A DNA stretch of 64,000 nt from Xenorhabdus doucetiae. Lineage in GTDB: Bacteria > Pseudomonadota > Gammaproteobacteria > Enterobacterales > Enterobacteriaceae. The DNA lies in NCBI RefSeq assembly GCF_000968195.1, contig NZ_FO704550.1, positions 1,488,001 through 1,552,000 on the forward strand, in the 5' to 3' direction. Within the stretch, counting starts at the first letter, position 1; each line of letters begins with the position of its first letter. Below the pieces are notes generated by a model. The model did no database searches. It was not told where the DNA came from and saw only the letters and a list, made by a program, of their open reading frames with translations. Both the position numbers and the translations under genes were made by a program. This document shows positions 35,360 to 44,103 of the stretch, piece after piece.

Positions 35360-35378
35360 TAAACTCACCAGCAAGGGC

Positions 35379-36002
35379 TTAATTTATTTCTATCATAACA
35401 ATTTTTTGGAAAGCCGGTCTTTCGGTCAATAATTGATACCAGCGCTCCAGGTTTGGCAGAGACGGGCGCTCTATCTCTACGCCTAACCATAAATAGGCCA
35501 GCGGAGCCAGGGCGATATCTGCCATACCCAATTTGTCGCCGGAGAGATATTGTTGATTGGTTAGGGTGCCATCGACAATTTTCAGCAACTTTTCAATCTC
35601 TGCTAAAGATTGGGTGATAACTTGAGGGTCACGCTGATCTTCCGGTGTTCTGACAAAGCTAATCATAAATTGTTTAATCGGCGGGAAGAGGTTGCAACCG
35701 ACCCAATCCATCCACTTTTCAACGCTGGCTCTTTCTTGGAGATCAGCCGGGTAAAGGCTGTCTTTGCCAAATTTCGCCGCAAGATAACGAACAATGGTGT
35801 TGGATTCCCATAAAATAAAATCGTCTTCTTGCAAACAAGGAATGACCGCATTGGGGTTCATGCGCAGGTATTCAGGATCGTTGAGTTGGCCAAATTTGCC
35901 ACCAATATCAACTTGTTGATAGGGCACATTGAGCTCTTCCAGACACCAAAGCACTTTTTTCACGTTTGATGAGTTTTTACGGCCCCAGATTGTTAACATC
36001 AT
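35379..36002 (-). CDS. gstB: Glutathione S-transferase GstB-like
   Basis: A 207-residue cytosolic GST. The thioredoxin-like N-domain has WGRKNSSNVKKVLWCLEELN and the cis-Pro/SNAIVR-like ESNTIVRYLAAKFG; the helical C-domain has WMDWVGCNLFPP and SGDKLGMADIALAPLAYL. Closest in memory to E. coli GstB (YliJ), which also neighbours dacC. It converges with yeeZ (19-base gap) and diverges from dacC. Tandem ATGs at 36002/35999. Confidence 0.85.
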   Translation of the reverse strand: MMLTIWGRKNSSNVKKVLWCLEELNVPYQQVDIGGKFGQLNDPEYLRMNPNAVIPCLQEDDFILWESNTIVRYLAAKFGKDSLYPADLQERASVEKWMDWVGCNLFPPIKQFMISFVRTPEDQRDPQVITQSLAEIEKLLKIVDGTLTNQQYLSGDKLGMADIALAPLAYLWLGVEIERPSLPNLERWYQLLTERPAFQKIVMIEIN

Positions 36003-36196
36003 TTTCTCCTTAATTCAGAACATATCTAAAATAGCGTTTCAAGATGACAAACGTTCACCATTATGAAAATTTATTCATTGATAATATGACAATAAAGTGG
36101 GTTGAATAACAGAAAAATCTTTACGTTATGGGGTTGGAGTCTTCTCTCATAACATCCTATATTAATAAAGTTTTTATTGAGAAAGGGCGAGCGAAG

Positions 36197-37402
36197 ATGA
36201 AAAACAGACGGCAGATAGCAATAATTAAATCTTTTACTTTTGGCTTGAGTGTTTTCTGGTTGGCGAGCGTCAGTGTATATGCAATGGAGCAACCCGCAGC
36301 ACCTGAAATTGATGCAAGAGCCTATGTATTGATGGATTATGCCAGTGGAAAAATTCTGGCCTCAAATAACGCAGATGAGCGGTTAGACCCTGCCAGCTTG
36401 ACGAAAATGATGACCAGTTATGTCATTGGGCAAGCGATCAAGTCAGGGAAAATATCCACAGAAGATATGGTCACCGTTGGCAAAGATGCCTGGGCGACAG
36501 GGAATCCCGTACTTAAGGGGTCATCTCTGATGTTTTTGAAACCCGGTGACCGAGTTAAGGTGATTGATCTGAACCGCGGTATTGTCATTCAATCCGGTAA
36601 TGACGCCAGTATCGCACTGGCAGATTATGTTGCAGGCAGTCAGGATGCCTTCGTTGATTTGATGAACAAGTATTCGGAAACGCTAAAATTAACCAACACT
36701 CATTTCAAAACCGTGCATGGTTTGGATGCGGCAGGGCAGTACAGTACCGCCTATGATATGGCTCTTTTGAGTCAGGCTATGATCCGTGATGTGCCGGAAG
36801 AATATGCGCTGAATAAAGAAAAAGAATTCACCTTTAACAACATCCGCCAGCCTAATCGCAACCGCTTGTTATGGAATCAAAACATGAATGTGGATGGTGT
36901 CAAAACCGGACATACCAGTGGTGCCGGCTACAACCTTGTTGCATCAGCAACTGAGGGGCCAATGCGTCTGATTTCCGTGGTATTGGGCGCTCCCAGTGAT
37001 CGTGTACGTTTTTCTGACAGTGAAAAACTGTTGTCATGGGGATTTCGTTTTTATGAATTGGCGACACCATTGCAGGCCAGTGATACGTTGGTGACGGAAA
37101 AAGTCTGGTACGGAACGCGTCCAGAAGTCGCATTGGGGGTAGAAAAAGATGCGGCGGTGATCGTTCCCCGTGGGCAAGCAGGAAATTTGAAAGCGAGCTT
37201 TACGCTGGATAATACCTCACTTGAAGCACCATTGACTCAGAACCAAGTGGTGGGCACGGTGAATTTTCTGCTGAATGATAAAATTATTGATCAGCGCCCG
37301 TTGGTTGTTAAAGAGGCAGTAGAAGAAAGTGGTTTCTTTGGGCGTACATGGGATTTCGTTGTAAAGACGGTTATCGGTTGGTTTAACGCGATTTTTGGTT
37401 AG
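36197..37402 (+). CDS. dacC: D-alanyl-D-alanine carboxypeptidase (PBP6/DacC type)
   Basis: A 401-residue class C penicillin-binding protein that trims pentapeptide stems. Signal peptide up to VSVYA (about residue 29). The active-site sets are S67-L-T-K70, S133-G-N135 and K236-T-G238. A beta-rich C-terminal domain and an amphipathic anchor helix (FGRTWDFVVKTVIGWFNAIF) end it, for attachment to the outer face of the inner membrane. The ATG at 36197 is chosen for signal peptide and length. Context with gstB as in E. coli supports dacC over dacA. Confidence 0.9.
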   Translation: MKNRRQIAIIKSFTFGLSVFWLASVSVYAMEQPAAPEIDARAYVLMDYASGKILASNNADERLDPASLTKMMTSYVIGQAIKSGKISTEDMVTVGKDAWATGNPVLKGSSLMFLKPGDRVKVIDLNRGIVIQSGNDASIALADYVAGSQDAFVDLMNKYSETLKLTNTHFKTVHGLDAAGQYSTAYDMALLSQAMIRDVPEEYALNKEKEFTFNNIRQPNRNRLLWNQNMNVDGVKTGHTSGAGYNLVASATEGPMRLISVVLGAPSDRVRFSDSEKLLSWGFRFYELATPLQASDTLVTEKVWYGTRPEVALGVEKDAAVIVPRGQAGNLKASFTLDNTSLEAPLTQNQVVGTVNFLLNDKIIDQRPLVVKEAVEESGFFGRTWDFVVKTVIGWFNAIFG

Positions 37403-37413
37403 TCTATAAACAG

Positions 37414-37451
37414 AAAATGCCAGTCGACCTTTTGGGGACTGGCATTTTTTT
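37414..37451 (+). terminator. dacC terminator
   Basis: AAAATGCCAGTC (37414-37425) pairs with GACTGGCATTTT (37437-37448), followed by T. It separates dacC from the convergent sdaC. Confidence 0.88.
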
Positions 37452-37479
37452 ATGGGCTACTGCCGGAGAAAGCTGCTGA

Positions 37480-38787
37480 TTACATGACGGAGTAAATCGC
37501 CGCTGAAATAGCAATTGATCCGGTTATCACAACAAAAATATTGCTTGGTTTACCTGCATATTTGCGCATAGCCGGCACTTTTTTGATGGCGTACATTGGC
37601 ATGATAAACAAGATCATCGCAATAATTGGTCCACCCAGTGATTCAATGATATTCAGGATACTTGGGTTAAGCGTCGCAACGATCCAGGCACTGATCAGCA
37701 TAAAGAGGCTAGTGATACGATTCAGCGTTTTATGCTGAATGGTTTTTCCCTTGGTGTTCATCATTGCCTTGTTGATAATGCCGTTGAAGCCTTCACGGGC
37801 GCCAAGATAGTGGCCGAGGAAAGATTTGGTAATCGCAATAAAAGCGATGAAGGGAGCAATATACTCAATAGTGGGTACACGGAAGTGGTTAGCCAGATAG
37901 GACAGGATAGTGATGTTCTGCGCTTTGGCTTCTGCCAGGTTTTCCGGTGACAAGCTCAGTACGCAACTGAAAACAAAGAACATGACTGTCAGCACCATCA
38001 TAATGTGGGCATAAGCCAAAATGCGTGAACATTTTTTCTCTGCGTGCTCACCGTATTCTTCACGTTTTGCAACGGCGAAGGCTGAGATGATTGGAGAATG
38101 GTTAAAAGAGAAAACCATCACAGGGATCGCCAGCCACAGGGTAAATAGCAGGCCGCTATTGCTTGTAGAAGATAGGGTACTGTCCTGCGACAGGGTATCA
38201 AAAATGGTGGTGTTCCAGTGAGGGATTAAATACAGAGCCAACAGCATCAAAACGGTGACGAATGGGAACACCAATACACTCATGGCCTTAACAATGGCTT
38301 TCTCGCCGAAACGGATAATGCTCATCACACCAAGCAGCAATACCAGCGCCAGCAATGCGCGTGGTGGGGCATCTATTTGTAGCTGGTGGACAATAAAACT
38401 CTCTACCGTATTGGTCAGCGCAACGCTGTACACGAGCAGGATAGGATAAATGGCAAAGAAGTAGAGGATGGTGATCAGAAAACCTGCAAATTTACCAAAA
38501 TGTTCTTCTACCACGCCGGTGATATCTTCACCGTTGCCTTTACCGGATAAAACAAAACGGCACATTCCACGATGGGCAAAAAATGTCATCGGAAGAGCAA
38601 GGATTGCCATGATAATCAGTGGAATTAAACCACCAATACCGGCATTGATGGGAAGAAATAAAACACCGGCCCCAATCGCTGTGCCGTATAACCCCAGCAT
38701 CCATACAGTGTCTGATTTACGCCAGGTAGTGTAATCGCTTTTGCTGGAAGCAGAGGATGCGATCGAACCTGCTTGAGATGTGTCCAT
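37480..38787 (-). CDS. sdaC: Serine/proton symporter SdaC (HAAAP family)
   Basis: A 435-residue inner-membrane amino-acid permease with about 11 helices. WRKSDTVWMLGLYGTAIGAG opens the transport core; VFSFNHSPIISAFAVAKREE and FIAITKSFLGHYLGAREGFN are near-identical to E. coli SdaC. Takes up L-serine with protons. No sdaB follows, unlike E. coli. The N-terminal Ser/Ala-rich 18 residues are cytosolic. Its upstream region is a 938-base gap with tandem repeats. Confidence 0.93.
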   Translation of the reverse strand: MDTSQAGSIASSASSKSDYTTWRKSDTVWMLGLYGTAIGAGVLFLPINAGIGGLIPLIIMAILALPMTFFAHRGMCRFVLSGKGNGEDITGVVEEHFGKFAGFLITILYFFAIYPILLVYSVALTNTVESFIVHQLQIDAPPRALLALVLLLGVMSIIRFGEKAIVKAMSVLVFPFVTVLMLLALYLIPHWNTTIFDTLSQDSTLSSTSNSGLLFTLWLAIPVMVFSFNHSPIISAFAVAKREEYGEHAEKKCSRILAYAHIMMVLTVMFFVFSCVLSLSPENLAEAKAQNITILSYLANHFRVPTIEYIAPFIAFIAITKSFLGHYLGAREGFNGIINKAMMNTKGKTIQHKTLNRITSLFMLISAWIVATLNPSILNIIESLGGPIIAMILFIMPMYAIKKVPAMRKYAGKPSNIFVVITGSIAISAAIYSVM

Positions 38788-38926
38788 AGGTATCTCCGAA
38801 ATAACGCGGTAAAGTAAAATTTAAAGACTACTAAACCCGCACATTAATTAAATGCGCGAGTTGGATTTTTATATGAATAATAAGTTGTCAGATATTGCGT
38901 TGGTGTTTATCTAAACGTTTTTATTA

Positions 38927-39030
38927 CTACATTATCGCTACATTATTTACTACATTAATAAGTTGCCTGAAATATGTTCACTTAAAGCTGTTCACTTAAA
39001 ATCATTCACCTAAAACCATTCATTTAAAGC
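38927..39030. repeat. Two adjacent short tandem-repeat arrays
   Basis: CTACATTAT recurs three times (38927, 38938, 38950) at spacings of 11-12 bases. After a short spacer, a 14-base unit (GTTCACTTAAAGCT and variants) occurs four times, starting at 38976, 38990, 39004 and 39018. The array lies 140-245 bases upstream of sdaC. It may be slippage-generated sequence or repeated binding sites. Confidence 0.65.
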
Positions 39031-39628
39031 AAAGGATCTTCAACTCACCTGCTTTGTCTAAATCCAAAAACTTAACCCCAGATTTTTGATGGGGGAAATA
39101 TAGTTATTTTCAGTGAAATGTACCGTGATCACTCTCGCAATTGCAAGATTTATATAGAAAATGAAAACTGTTACAAATGTTTATCGAGATGTTAATTAAA
39201 TATTAAATAAAATAAAATGCGAGTTTTGTTAAAAATATATCATTATTTTTATTTTAAATTCCAATATCTATCTGGTTTATTACTTAATGATATTTACATA
39301 TTAATAATTTTTTCTTACTTGGTATTGGAATAGCTTGAAATTGTATTATAAGGGCTAAGATTTTTGTCTTGATGTATTTTTGCCTATAAGTTAAATCAGT
39401 ATAACGCATTGATAAATTGTAAAAAATAAACATCCTTCTCCATTGGCAGTGATATTTATTCTTTGAATGAATATGTGTTTTGTATTGATTATGAATTAAT
39501 GAGGATTTTAAGGATAGTCAATTTGTGTGTGTGAAGTTTGTTCGTTAGCGCTGTGTTTATGAATAAATGCTAATCATTTTAGGGTGATGTATTGTTAAAT
39601 ATAACGAATGATTTTACTCCGATATTTA

Positions 39629-39720
39629 TACTCGTCGTACTTCAAGGTGCATTTATTATCTCCCCGTGGCGCGGGGAGATAATAAGTGGATTTCGTCTTG
39701 CGAGCGGCAATTTGGCGTTG
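39629..39720. repeat. ERIC/IRU-like fragment with perfect hairpin
   Basis: The edge TATACTCGTCGTACTTCAAG resembles the ends of ERIC-like repeats in this bacterial family. Inside, TTATTATCTCCCC (39653-39665) and GGGGAGATAATAA (39673-39685) form a perfect 13-bp stem with a 7-base loop. It abuts the 3' end of ybjG and could end or stabilise that transcript. Confidence 0.5.
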
Positions 39721-39725
39721 TTTGG

Positions 39726-40334
39726 TTAATTTTTTACCCACCCTTTTTTGATAAAAAACGCGCAGCAGAATTGGTAAAGCCGGGTTAGTTTGCTTTGCAA
39801 ATACTCTCCATATTGGCTCCAAAATATTTGGGAAAAAGCACATGCTAACAGGCTGACTAAAAATGCACCAACCATATCGATTGGCCAGTGAACGCCCACA
39901 TAGACACGGGACCAGGCAATGGCACAGGCGATAGCCATTAGGCATAAACCTGACCAAATCCGGTGCCAAAATATAAATGCCAGAGCGAAAGTAAAGACTG
40001 CCGTACCGTGGTTACTGGGAAAAGATTCCGTGGGAGAGTGATAAAGAAAGTTATGGCCAAAACCTTCAACAAATGGTCGGGCATGTGGAACAATGACGCC
40101 GATGATATAGGATGTCGCTATGCCAAAGGCAAAAGCAATGCAAGATTTACTGACAACCCTGCGTTGTGATGTGATGGCTTTTTCCCTTCCCCAAAGCCAG
40201 CAGATAGCCAGAGTAACAGGGTAAATAAATACGCAATATTTCGCTATAAAGATGGCAAGCGAGATCATTGCTGGCGGGGAATCTGGGGTTGCATTGATAA
40301 AGGTAAACAGATTGTGGTTAAGTTGTTCTAGCAA
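39726..40334 (-). CDS. ybjG: Undecaprenyl-diphosphate phosphatase YbjG (PAP2 family)
   Basis: A 202-residue inner-membrane phosphatase that recycles the undecaprenyl lipid carrier. The PAP2 motifs are visible: PHARPFVEG (motif 1, KxxxxxxRP-like), SFPSNHGTAVFTF (motif 2) and WSRVYVGVHWPIDMVGA (motif 3), with about five helices. The TTG at 40334 is the likely start: GTGAGG lies 6 bases upstream, and the resulting MLEQLNHNLFTFINATPD aligns with E. coli YbjG from its first residue. A GTG at 40346 has no ribosome binding site. Confidence 0.88.
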   Translation of the reverse strand: MLEQLNHNLFTFINATPDSPPAMISLAIFIAKYCVFIYPVTLAICWLWGREKAITSQRRVVSKSCIAFAFGIATSYIIGVIVPHARPFVEGFGHNFLYHSPTESFPSNHGTAVFTFALAFIFWHRIWSGLCLMAIACAIAWSRVYVGVHWPIDMVGAFLVSLLACAFSQIFWSQYGEYLQSKLTRLYQFCCAFFIKKGWVKN

Positions 40335-40821
40335 GGTGAGCCTCACAAGCGAGATATTTACGTAAACAGGGTGATTTTATTTTATCAACTTGTTGTTAAC
40401 AATAATAATTTCACATAAAAAAGAGAATTACATTGATTAATAATTTTATTTAATGCCTGTTGATGTTGCATGAGTAAATAATATAGGCAATGTGATAGTA
40501 ATGAAAGATAACCTCTATCTTGCAAATAATTCGTAACTGGTGTCATGACTAACAAAAAACCCGATAGTCTTTAACCAAAGTGGGTGACTATCGGGCTCCT
40601 CAATATGGGGACATCAAAGAAAAGCAGTGGCAATAATTAAGACTGCATGATGATGTGAAAGTTCTCATTCTTGGGAAAAAAATTGCAAAATTTTTTCAAG
40701 AGGGTGGAATTTTTACCGAAGGGCAGTATGGTTAAAGCACCTGCTATCCAGCAAAGAGAAGGTTTCTGGCCGGATAGCGATTTTTTTGACGACTGATTTT
40801 CTGGCTAATTATTGAGTTCGA
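40335..40821. other. Gap between ybjG and grxA
   Basis: A 487-base AT-rich gap. It contains the minus-strand promoter of ybjG, the distal terminator at 40554-40596, and an untranslated stretch between it and grxA. No gene was seen. Confidence 0.5.
40554..40596 (-). terminator. Terminator downstream of grxA
   Basis: CCCGATAGTC (40560-40569) pairs with GACTATCGGG (40586-40595). On the minus strand a T-run follows at once. It lies 226 bases after the grxA stop, implying a long 3' untranslated region. Confidence 0.75.
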
Positions 40822-41085
40822 TTATTTGTAGAGTCCCAGATTTTCTTTAGCATAAGCTTCAAAATCTGTGCAGCCACCGATATGTTTCTCGTCAATGAAG
40901 ATTTGAGGAACGGTTTCAACAGGCTTGCCCACCGTTTTTGATAAGTCGTTTTTGGTGATGTTTTCAGCCCAGATATCGACATAACGATAGTCAAAATCGT
41001 CGCGCTCTGCTTTTAATTTTTCAGCGAGTTCTTTGGCGCGAACGCAGTATGGGCAACCTGGGCGACCAAAAATGACAGTGTACAT
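40822..41085 (-). CDS. grxA: Glutaredoxin 1
   Basis: An 87-residue thioredoxin-fold oxidoreductase. Redox pair C11-P-Y-C14 in GRPGCPYCVRAKEL, cis-proline in TVPQIFIDEKHIGG. Reduces ribonucleotide reductase and protein-glutathione disulphides, using glutathione. In E. coli it is OxyR-regulated; no OxyR site was resolved here. Divergent from ybjC as in E. coli. Confidence 0.96.
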   Translation of the reverse strand: MYTVIFGRPGCPYCVRAKELAEKLKAERDDFDYRYVDIWAENITKNDLSKTVGKPVETVPQIFIDEKHIGGCTDFEAYAKENLGLYK

Positions 41086-41277
41086 ACAAACTCCTTAGTG
41101 GTAATGATCATGAACTTCATGGAATGTCATCTGGGGTTACTATGCCTGTAAGTATTAATAAAAAAAAGCAGGAATTACCTTTTATTGTAATTAGTCCTGC
41201 CAATAAGCGGGATTCAGGTATGATAGGCTACCATCAGTAACGGAAAGCCTGTTTTTCAGGCTGGAGCGGGTTAAAGA

Positions 41278-41595
41278 ATGAAAATGAACCCATCAAAAGA
41301 GATGCGCTCATTGGCTGACATGCCTAAGTTAGTTATTTTATTGGAAATATTGGGAATAGGTCTGTTGATTCTGGCTTACCTGTCGATAACCGATAGCATA
41401 ATTCTATCACCTTTACTAATGACGGCAGAAGCACACATTGCTATGATTTTATTGGGCATAGGTTGCTTGATACCGGCAGCTATCCATATTATCTGGCGTG
41501 CGGTCTATAATCTTTCCTTTTTGGGTATTGATCATAAGAAAGCGGATAAAAACCATCAGATTGTCACTGATGATGAAAAAAACAAAATAGGTTAA
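41278..41595 (+). CDS. ybjC: YbjC-like (DUF1418) membrane protein
   Basis: A 105-residue protein with two helices (LVILLEILGIGLLILAYL and AMILLGIGCLIPAAIHIIW) and a charged cytosolic tail. Similar in layout and position to E. coli YbjC, which precedes nfsA. The ATG at 41278 has GGAG 11 bases upstream; an ATG at 41284 is also possible. A small hairpin (AGCCTG-ttttt-CAGGCT, 41246-41262) lies before the ribosome binding site. Function unknown. Confidence 0.8.
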   Translation: MKMNPSKEMRSLADMPKLVILLEILGIGLLILAYLSITDSIILSPLLMTAEAHIAMILLGIGCLIPAAIHIIWRAVYNLSFLGIDHKKADKNHQIVTDDEKNKIG

Positions 41596-41674
41596 TTATT
41601 GTACATTAGGCTACTCGCTGGGGAAGTTCCCTTAGGTAGCATGTGTAACTTCTCGGTCATATGAGGTTAATTCG

Positions 41675-42190
41675 ATGGATTCTATGGTTATTCCCGATTT
41701 GTCAATTTTGTGCACGTGGCTTGAACGGCTTAAGATCTCTTATTTTGAGAATGATTCAGGCTCAGTCTTGCATTTGCCTCATATGCAGAATATTGATGGC
41801 CTGTTTGATGCCAAGATTGATCTATTGGGTGATGTAGTCTTGTTTTCTGCTTTAGCCGAAGTCAGGCCAACAGCAATAATTCCATTAGTTGCTAATTTGA
41901 GTCAGATTAATGCCTGTTCCCTTACTGTGAAGGCATTTCTTGATGTTCAGGATGAAAACTTGCCTAAGTTGATTGTTTGTCAGGCATTCCCTGTCGCTGC
42001 TGGAATGACTTTCGAACAATTTTCCAATTTTATGCAGCAGGGTGAAGAACAAATTGCCAATGTGATTTTTGAAATTCACAGCAATAATCTTCTCTATGTC
42101 AATCATGATATGGAAAGTGAGATGGAAGTGGACGTTGAGGATGAAGAATCATTGGCTTCGACGAAAACATCAACATTTACCTTGCACTAA
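41675..42190 (+). CDS. ybjN: YbjN family sensory-regulation protein
   Basis: A 171-residue cytosolic protein. LHLPHMQNIDGLFDAKIDLL, ALAEVRPTAIIPL and NACSLTVKAFLDVQDENLPK are almost the same as in E. coli YbjN, a type III secretion chaperone-like fold linked to motility and stress phenotypes. The C-terminal 30 residues are acidic and Ser/Thr-rich and unlike E. coli. It directly follows ybjC, without the nfsA and rimK that separate them in E. coli. Confidence 0.92.
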   Translation: MDSMVIPDLSILCTWLERLKISYFENDSGSVLHLPHMQNIDGLFDAKIDLLGDVVLFSALAEVRPTAIIPLVANLSQINACSLTVKAFLDVQDENLPKLIVCQAFPVAAGMTFEQFSNFMQQGEEQIANVIFEIHSNNLLYVNHDMESEMEVDVEDEESLASTKTSTFTLH

Positions 42191-42215
42191 TATTTTTTGA
42201 TACGGTTTTTTTACG

Positions 42216-43349
42216 ATGCAATGTGCGCAGTATACCGCGGGGCATTGTCACTCCTGTCAGTGGCTCGATAAGTCCTATTCACAGCAATTATCTGATAAAC
42301 AACAACATTTAAAGCAACTTTTACAGGAAGAATCAGTAGTACATTGGCTGTCGCCAGTTACCAGCGAAACAAGTGAGTTTCGTAATAAAGCCAAGATGGT
42401 CGTCAGTGGCAGTGTTGAGCGTCCATTGCTTGGTATGTTGCATCGTGATGGCAGAACGGTGGATCTTTGCGATTGTCCGCTGTATCCAGAATATTTTCAG
42501 GCAGTATTTGCCGTCATCAAAACATTTATCGCCAAAGCTGGCTTAGTTCCGTACAACGTGGAACGCAAGAGAGGAGAATTAAAACATATTCTTCTGACAG
42601 AAAGTCGTGCTAATGGTGAAATCATGCTGCGCTTTGTCTTGCGTTCAGAAACAAAACTGGCTCAACTGGAGCGGGCTTTGCCTTGGTTAAAGGAACAGTT
42701 ACCACAAGCAACCGTGATTTCCGCTAATATTCAACCAATCCATATGGCGATTCTGGAAGGTGAGAAGGAAATCATTTTTACTGACCGTCTGATGTTGAAG
42801 GAAATTTTTAACGGCATTCCACTGTATATTCGTCCGCGTAGTTTTTTCCAGACGAATCCGAATGTTGCCTCAGCGTTGTATGCAACCGCAGGGCGTTGGG
42901 TCAGGGAATTGAATATTAGCAGTATGTGGGATCTGTTTTGTGGTGCGGGTGGTTTTGGTCTGCATTGTGCCGATAAAAAGACCCGATTAACAGGGATTGA
43001 GATCTGTGCAGAAGCGATTAGCTGTGCGAAAAATTCTGCCAAAAGCCTTGGGTTGGAGCAGGTAGACTTTCAGGCGCTGGATTCTACCCATTTTGCCCTT
43101 GATAAATCACAAATACCGGAGTTAGTCCTGGTCAATCCTCCTCGTAGAGGGATTGGTAAAGCGCTTTGTGAATACCTTAGCCGGATGGCGCCTAAATTTG
43201 TTCTCTATTCGAGTTGCAATGCTCAGACGATGGCGAAAGATATCACGATGCTTAAACAATATCGAATAGAAAAAGTGCAGTTATTCGATATGTTCCCTCA
43301 TACCGAACATTATGAAACATTGGCACTGTTAGTTCTTGACGTAAATTAA
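42216..43349 (+). CDS. rlmC: RlmC: 23S rRNA (uracil747-C5)-methyltransferase
   Basis: A 377-residue SAM enzyme that makes m5U747 in 23S rRNA. The [4Fe-4S] ligands C3, C11, C14 and C87 are all in place. The methyltransferase domain has FFQTNPNVA, DLFCGAGGFGLHCA and VLVNPPRRGIG, and the nucleophile C334 in LYSSCNAQT. No TRAM domain, as usual for RlmC. It starts 25 bases after ybjN, likely cotranscribed. Confidence 0.96.
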   Translation: MQCAQYTAGHCHSCQWLDKSYSQQLSDKQQHLKQLLQEESVVHWLSPVTSETSEFRNKAKMVVSGSVERPLLGMLHRDGRTVDLCDCPLYPEYFQAVFAVIKTFIAKAGLVPYNVERKRGELKHILLTESRANGEIMLRFVLRSETKLAQLERALPWLKEQLPQATVISANIQPIHMAILEGEKEIIFTDRLMLKEIFNGIPLYIRPRSFFQTNPNVASALYATAGRWVRELNISSMWDLFCGAGGFGLHCADKKTRLTGIEICAEAISCAKNSAKSLGLEQVDFQALDSTHFALDKSQIPELVLVNPPRRGIGKALCEYLSRMAPKFVLYSSCNAQTMAKDITMLKQYRIEKVQLFDMFPHTEHYETLALLVLDVN

Positions 43350-43431
43350 TAACCCGGTTTTATACAATTATCCTGTGTACCCCGTGATAACGATAAGCTA
43401 ACACGGGGTTGGGTAATATAAAGTCAGGTCA

Positions 43432-44103
43432 TTAATTGCGATGTTCAAATAATAAGGCTCGCCGTTCAATTATACGCATCAGCAGTGTCAACAGGCCATT
43501 AATGCAGAGATAAATAATACCCGCGGCAACAAATACGGTGACATCATAACTGCGCCCGAATTGGAGTTGGCTATATCCCATGATGTCTAATAAGGTGATG
43601 GTACTGGCCAGTGACGTACTCTTGAAAATCAGCACAACTTCATTGGAGTAGGAAGAGAGTGCTCGCTTAAAAGCGTAAGGTAACAGAATGCGCATAGAAT
43701 GCGCGTTGGACATACCGAGAGCCTGGCAGGATTGCCATTGCCCCGCCGGAATGGCTTTGACAGCCCCGAAAAATAGCTGGGTTGAGTAAGCGGCACTATT
43801 CAATGCCAATGTCACCATTGCACATAGCCACGGCTCTGACATCAGTTGCCAAATCCACGGATATTCTTTGAGCGACGGAAATTGACCCGGCCCATAGTAA
43901 ATTAAAAAAAACTGGACAAGGAGCGGGGTTCCGGTAAATAGCGTGATATAGCCTCTTACTAACTGAGAAAGCACCGGTAATCTCATTGCCAGGATCATGC
44001 TCAAGACAATGGATAGTAAGAATGCAATCAGCAGTGCTGAGAAAGTCAAACTAAGGCTGGTTTGCAAGCCGGGTAAAATTTCCTTGATATATTCAAACAT
44101 CAT
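43432..44103 (-). CDS. artM: Arginine ABC transporter permease ArtM
   Basis: A 223-residue inner-membrane permease of the polar amino acid type. Five helices; the coupling EAA-like loop ACQALGMS-type (SCQALGMSNAHSMRILLPYA) contacts ArtP. RGYITLFTGTPLLVQFFLIY is near-identical to the family. Last gene of the art operon, starting in a 4-base overlap with artQ. No artJ follows, unlike E. coli. Confidence 0.94.
   Translation of the reverse strand: MMFEYIKEILPGLQTSLSLTFSALLIAFLLSIVLSMILAMRLPVLSQLVRGYITLFTGTPLLVQFFLIYYGPGQFPSLKEYPWIWQLMSEPWLCAMVTLALNSAAYSTQLFFGAVKAIPAGQWQSCQALGMSNAHSMRILLPYAFKRALSSYSNEVVLIFKSTSLASTITLLDIMGYSQLQFGRSYDVTVFVAAGIIYLCINGLLTLLMRIIERRALLFEHRN

Larger units (their letters stand above)
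38788..39725. other. Long AT-rich gap with tandem repeats and an ERIC-like hairpin
   Basis: A 938-base gap between sdaC and ybjG with no plausible gene on either strand. It holds the sdaC promoter region, tandem repeats at 38927-39030, a long AT-rich stretch, and a 13-bp perfect hairpin at 39653-39685 beside the 3' end of ybjG. Possible sites for global regulators were not resolved by eye. Confidence 0.6.

Noticed and set aside
38927..39030. Tandem repeats considered as a CRISPR array
   Set aside because: Units are 9-14 bases without spacers of constant length, and there are no cas genes.
43379..43409. ACCCCGTG / CACGGGGT hairpin after rlmC considered as a terminator
   Set aside because: No T-run follows on either strand; it may still be structured RNA but the call is too weak to list as a terminator.
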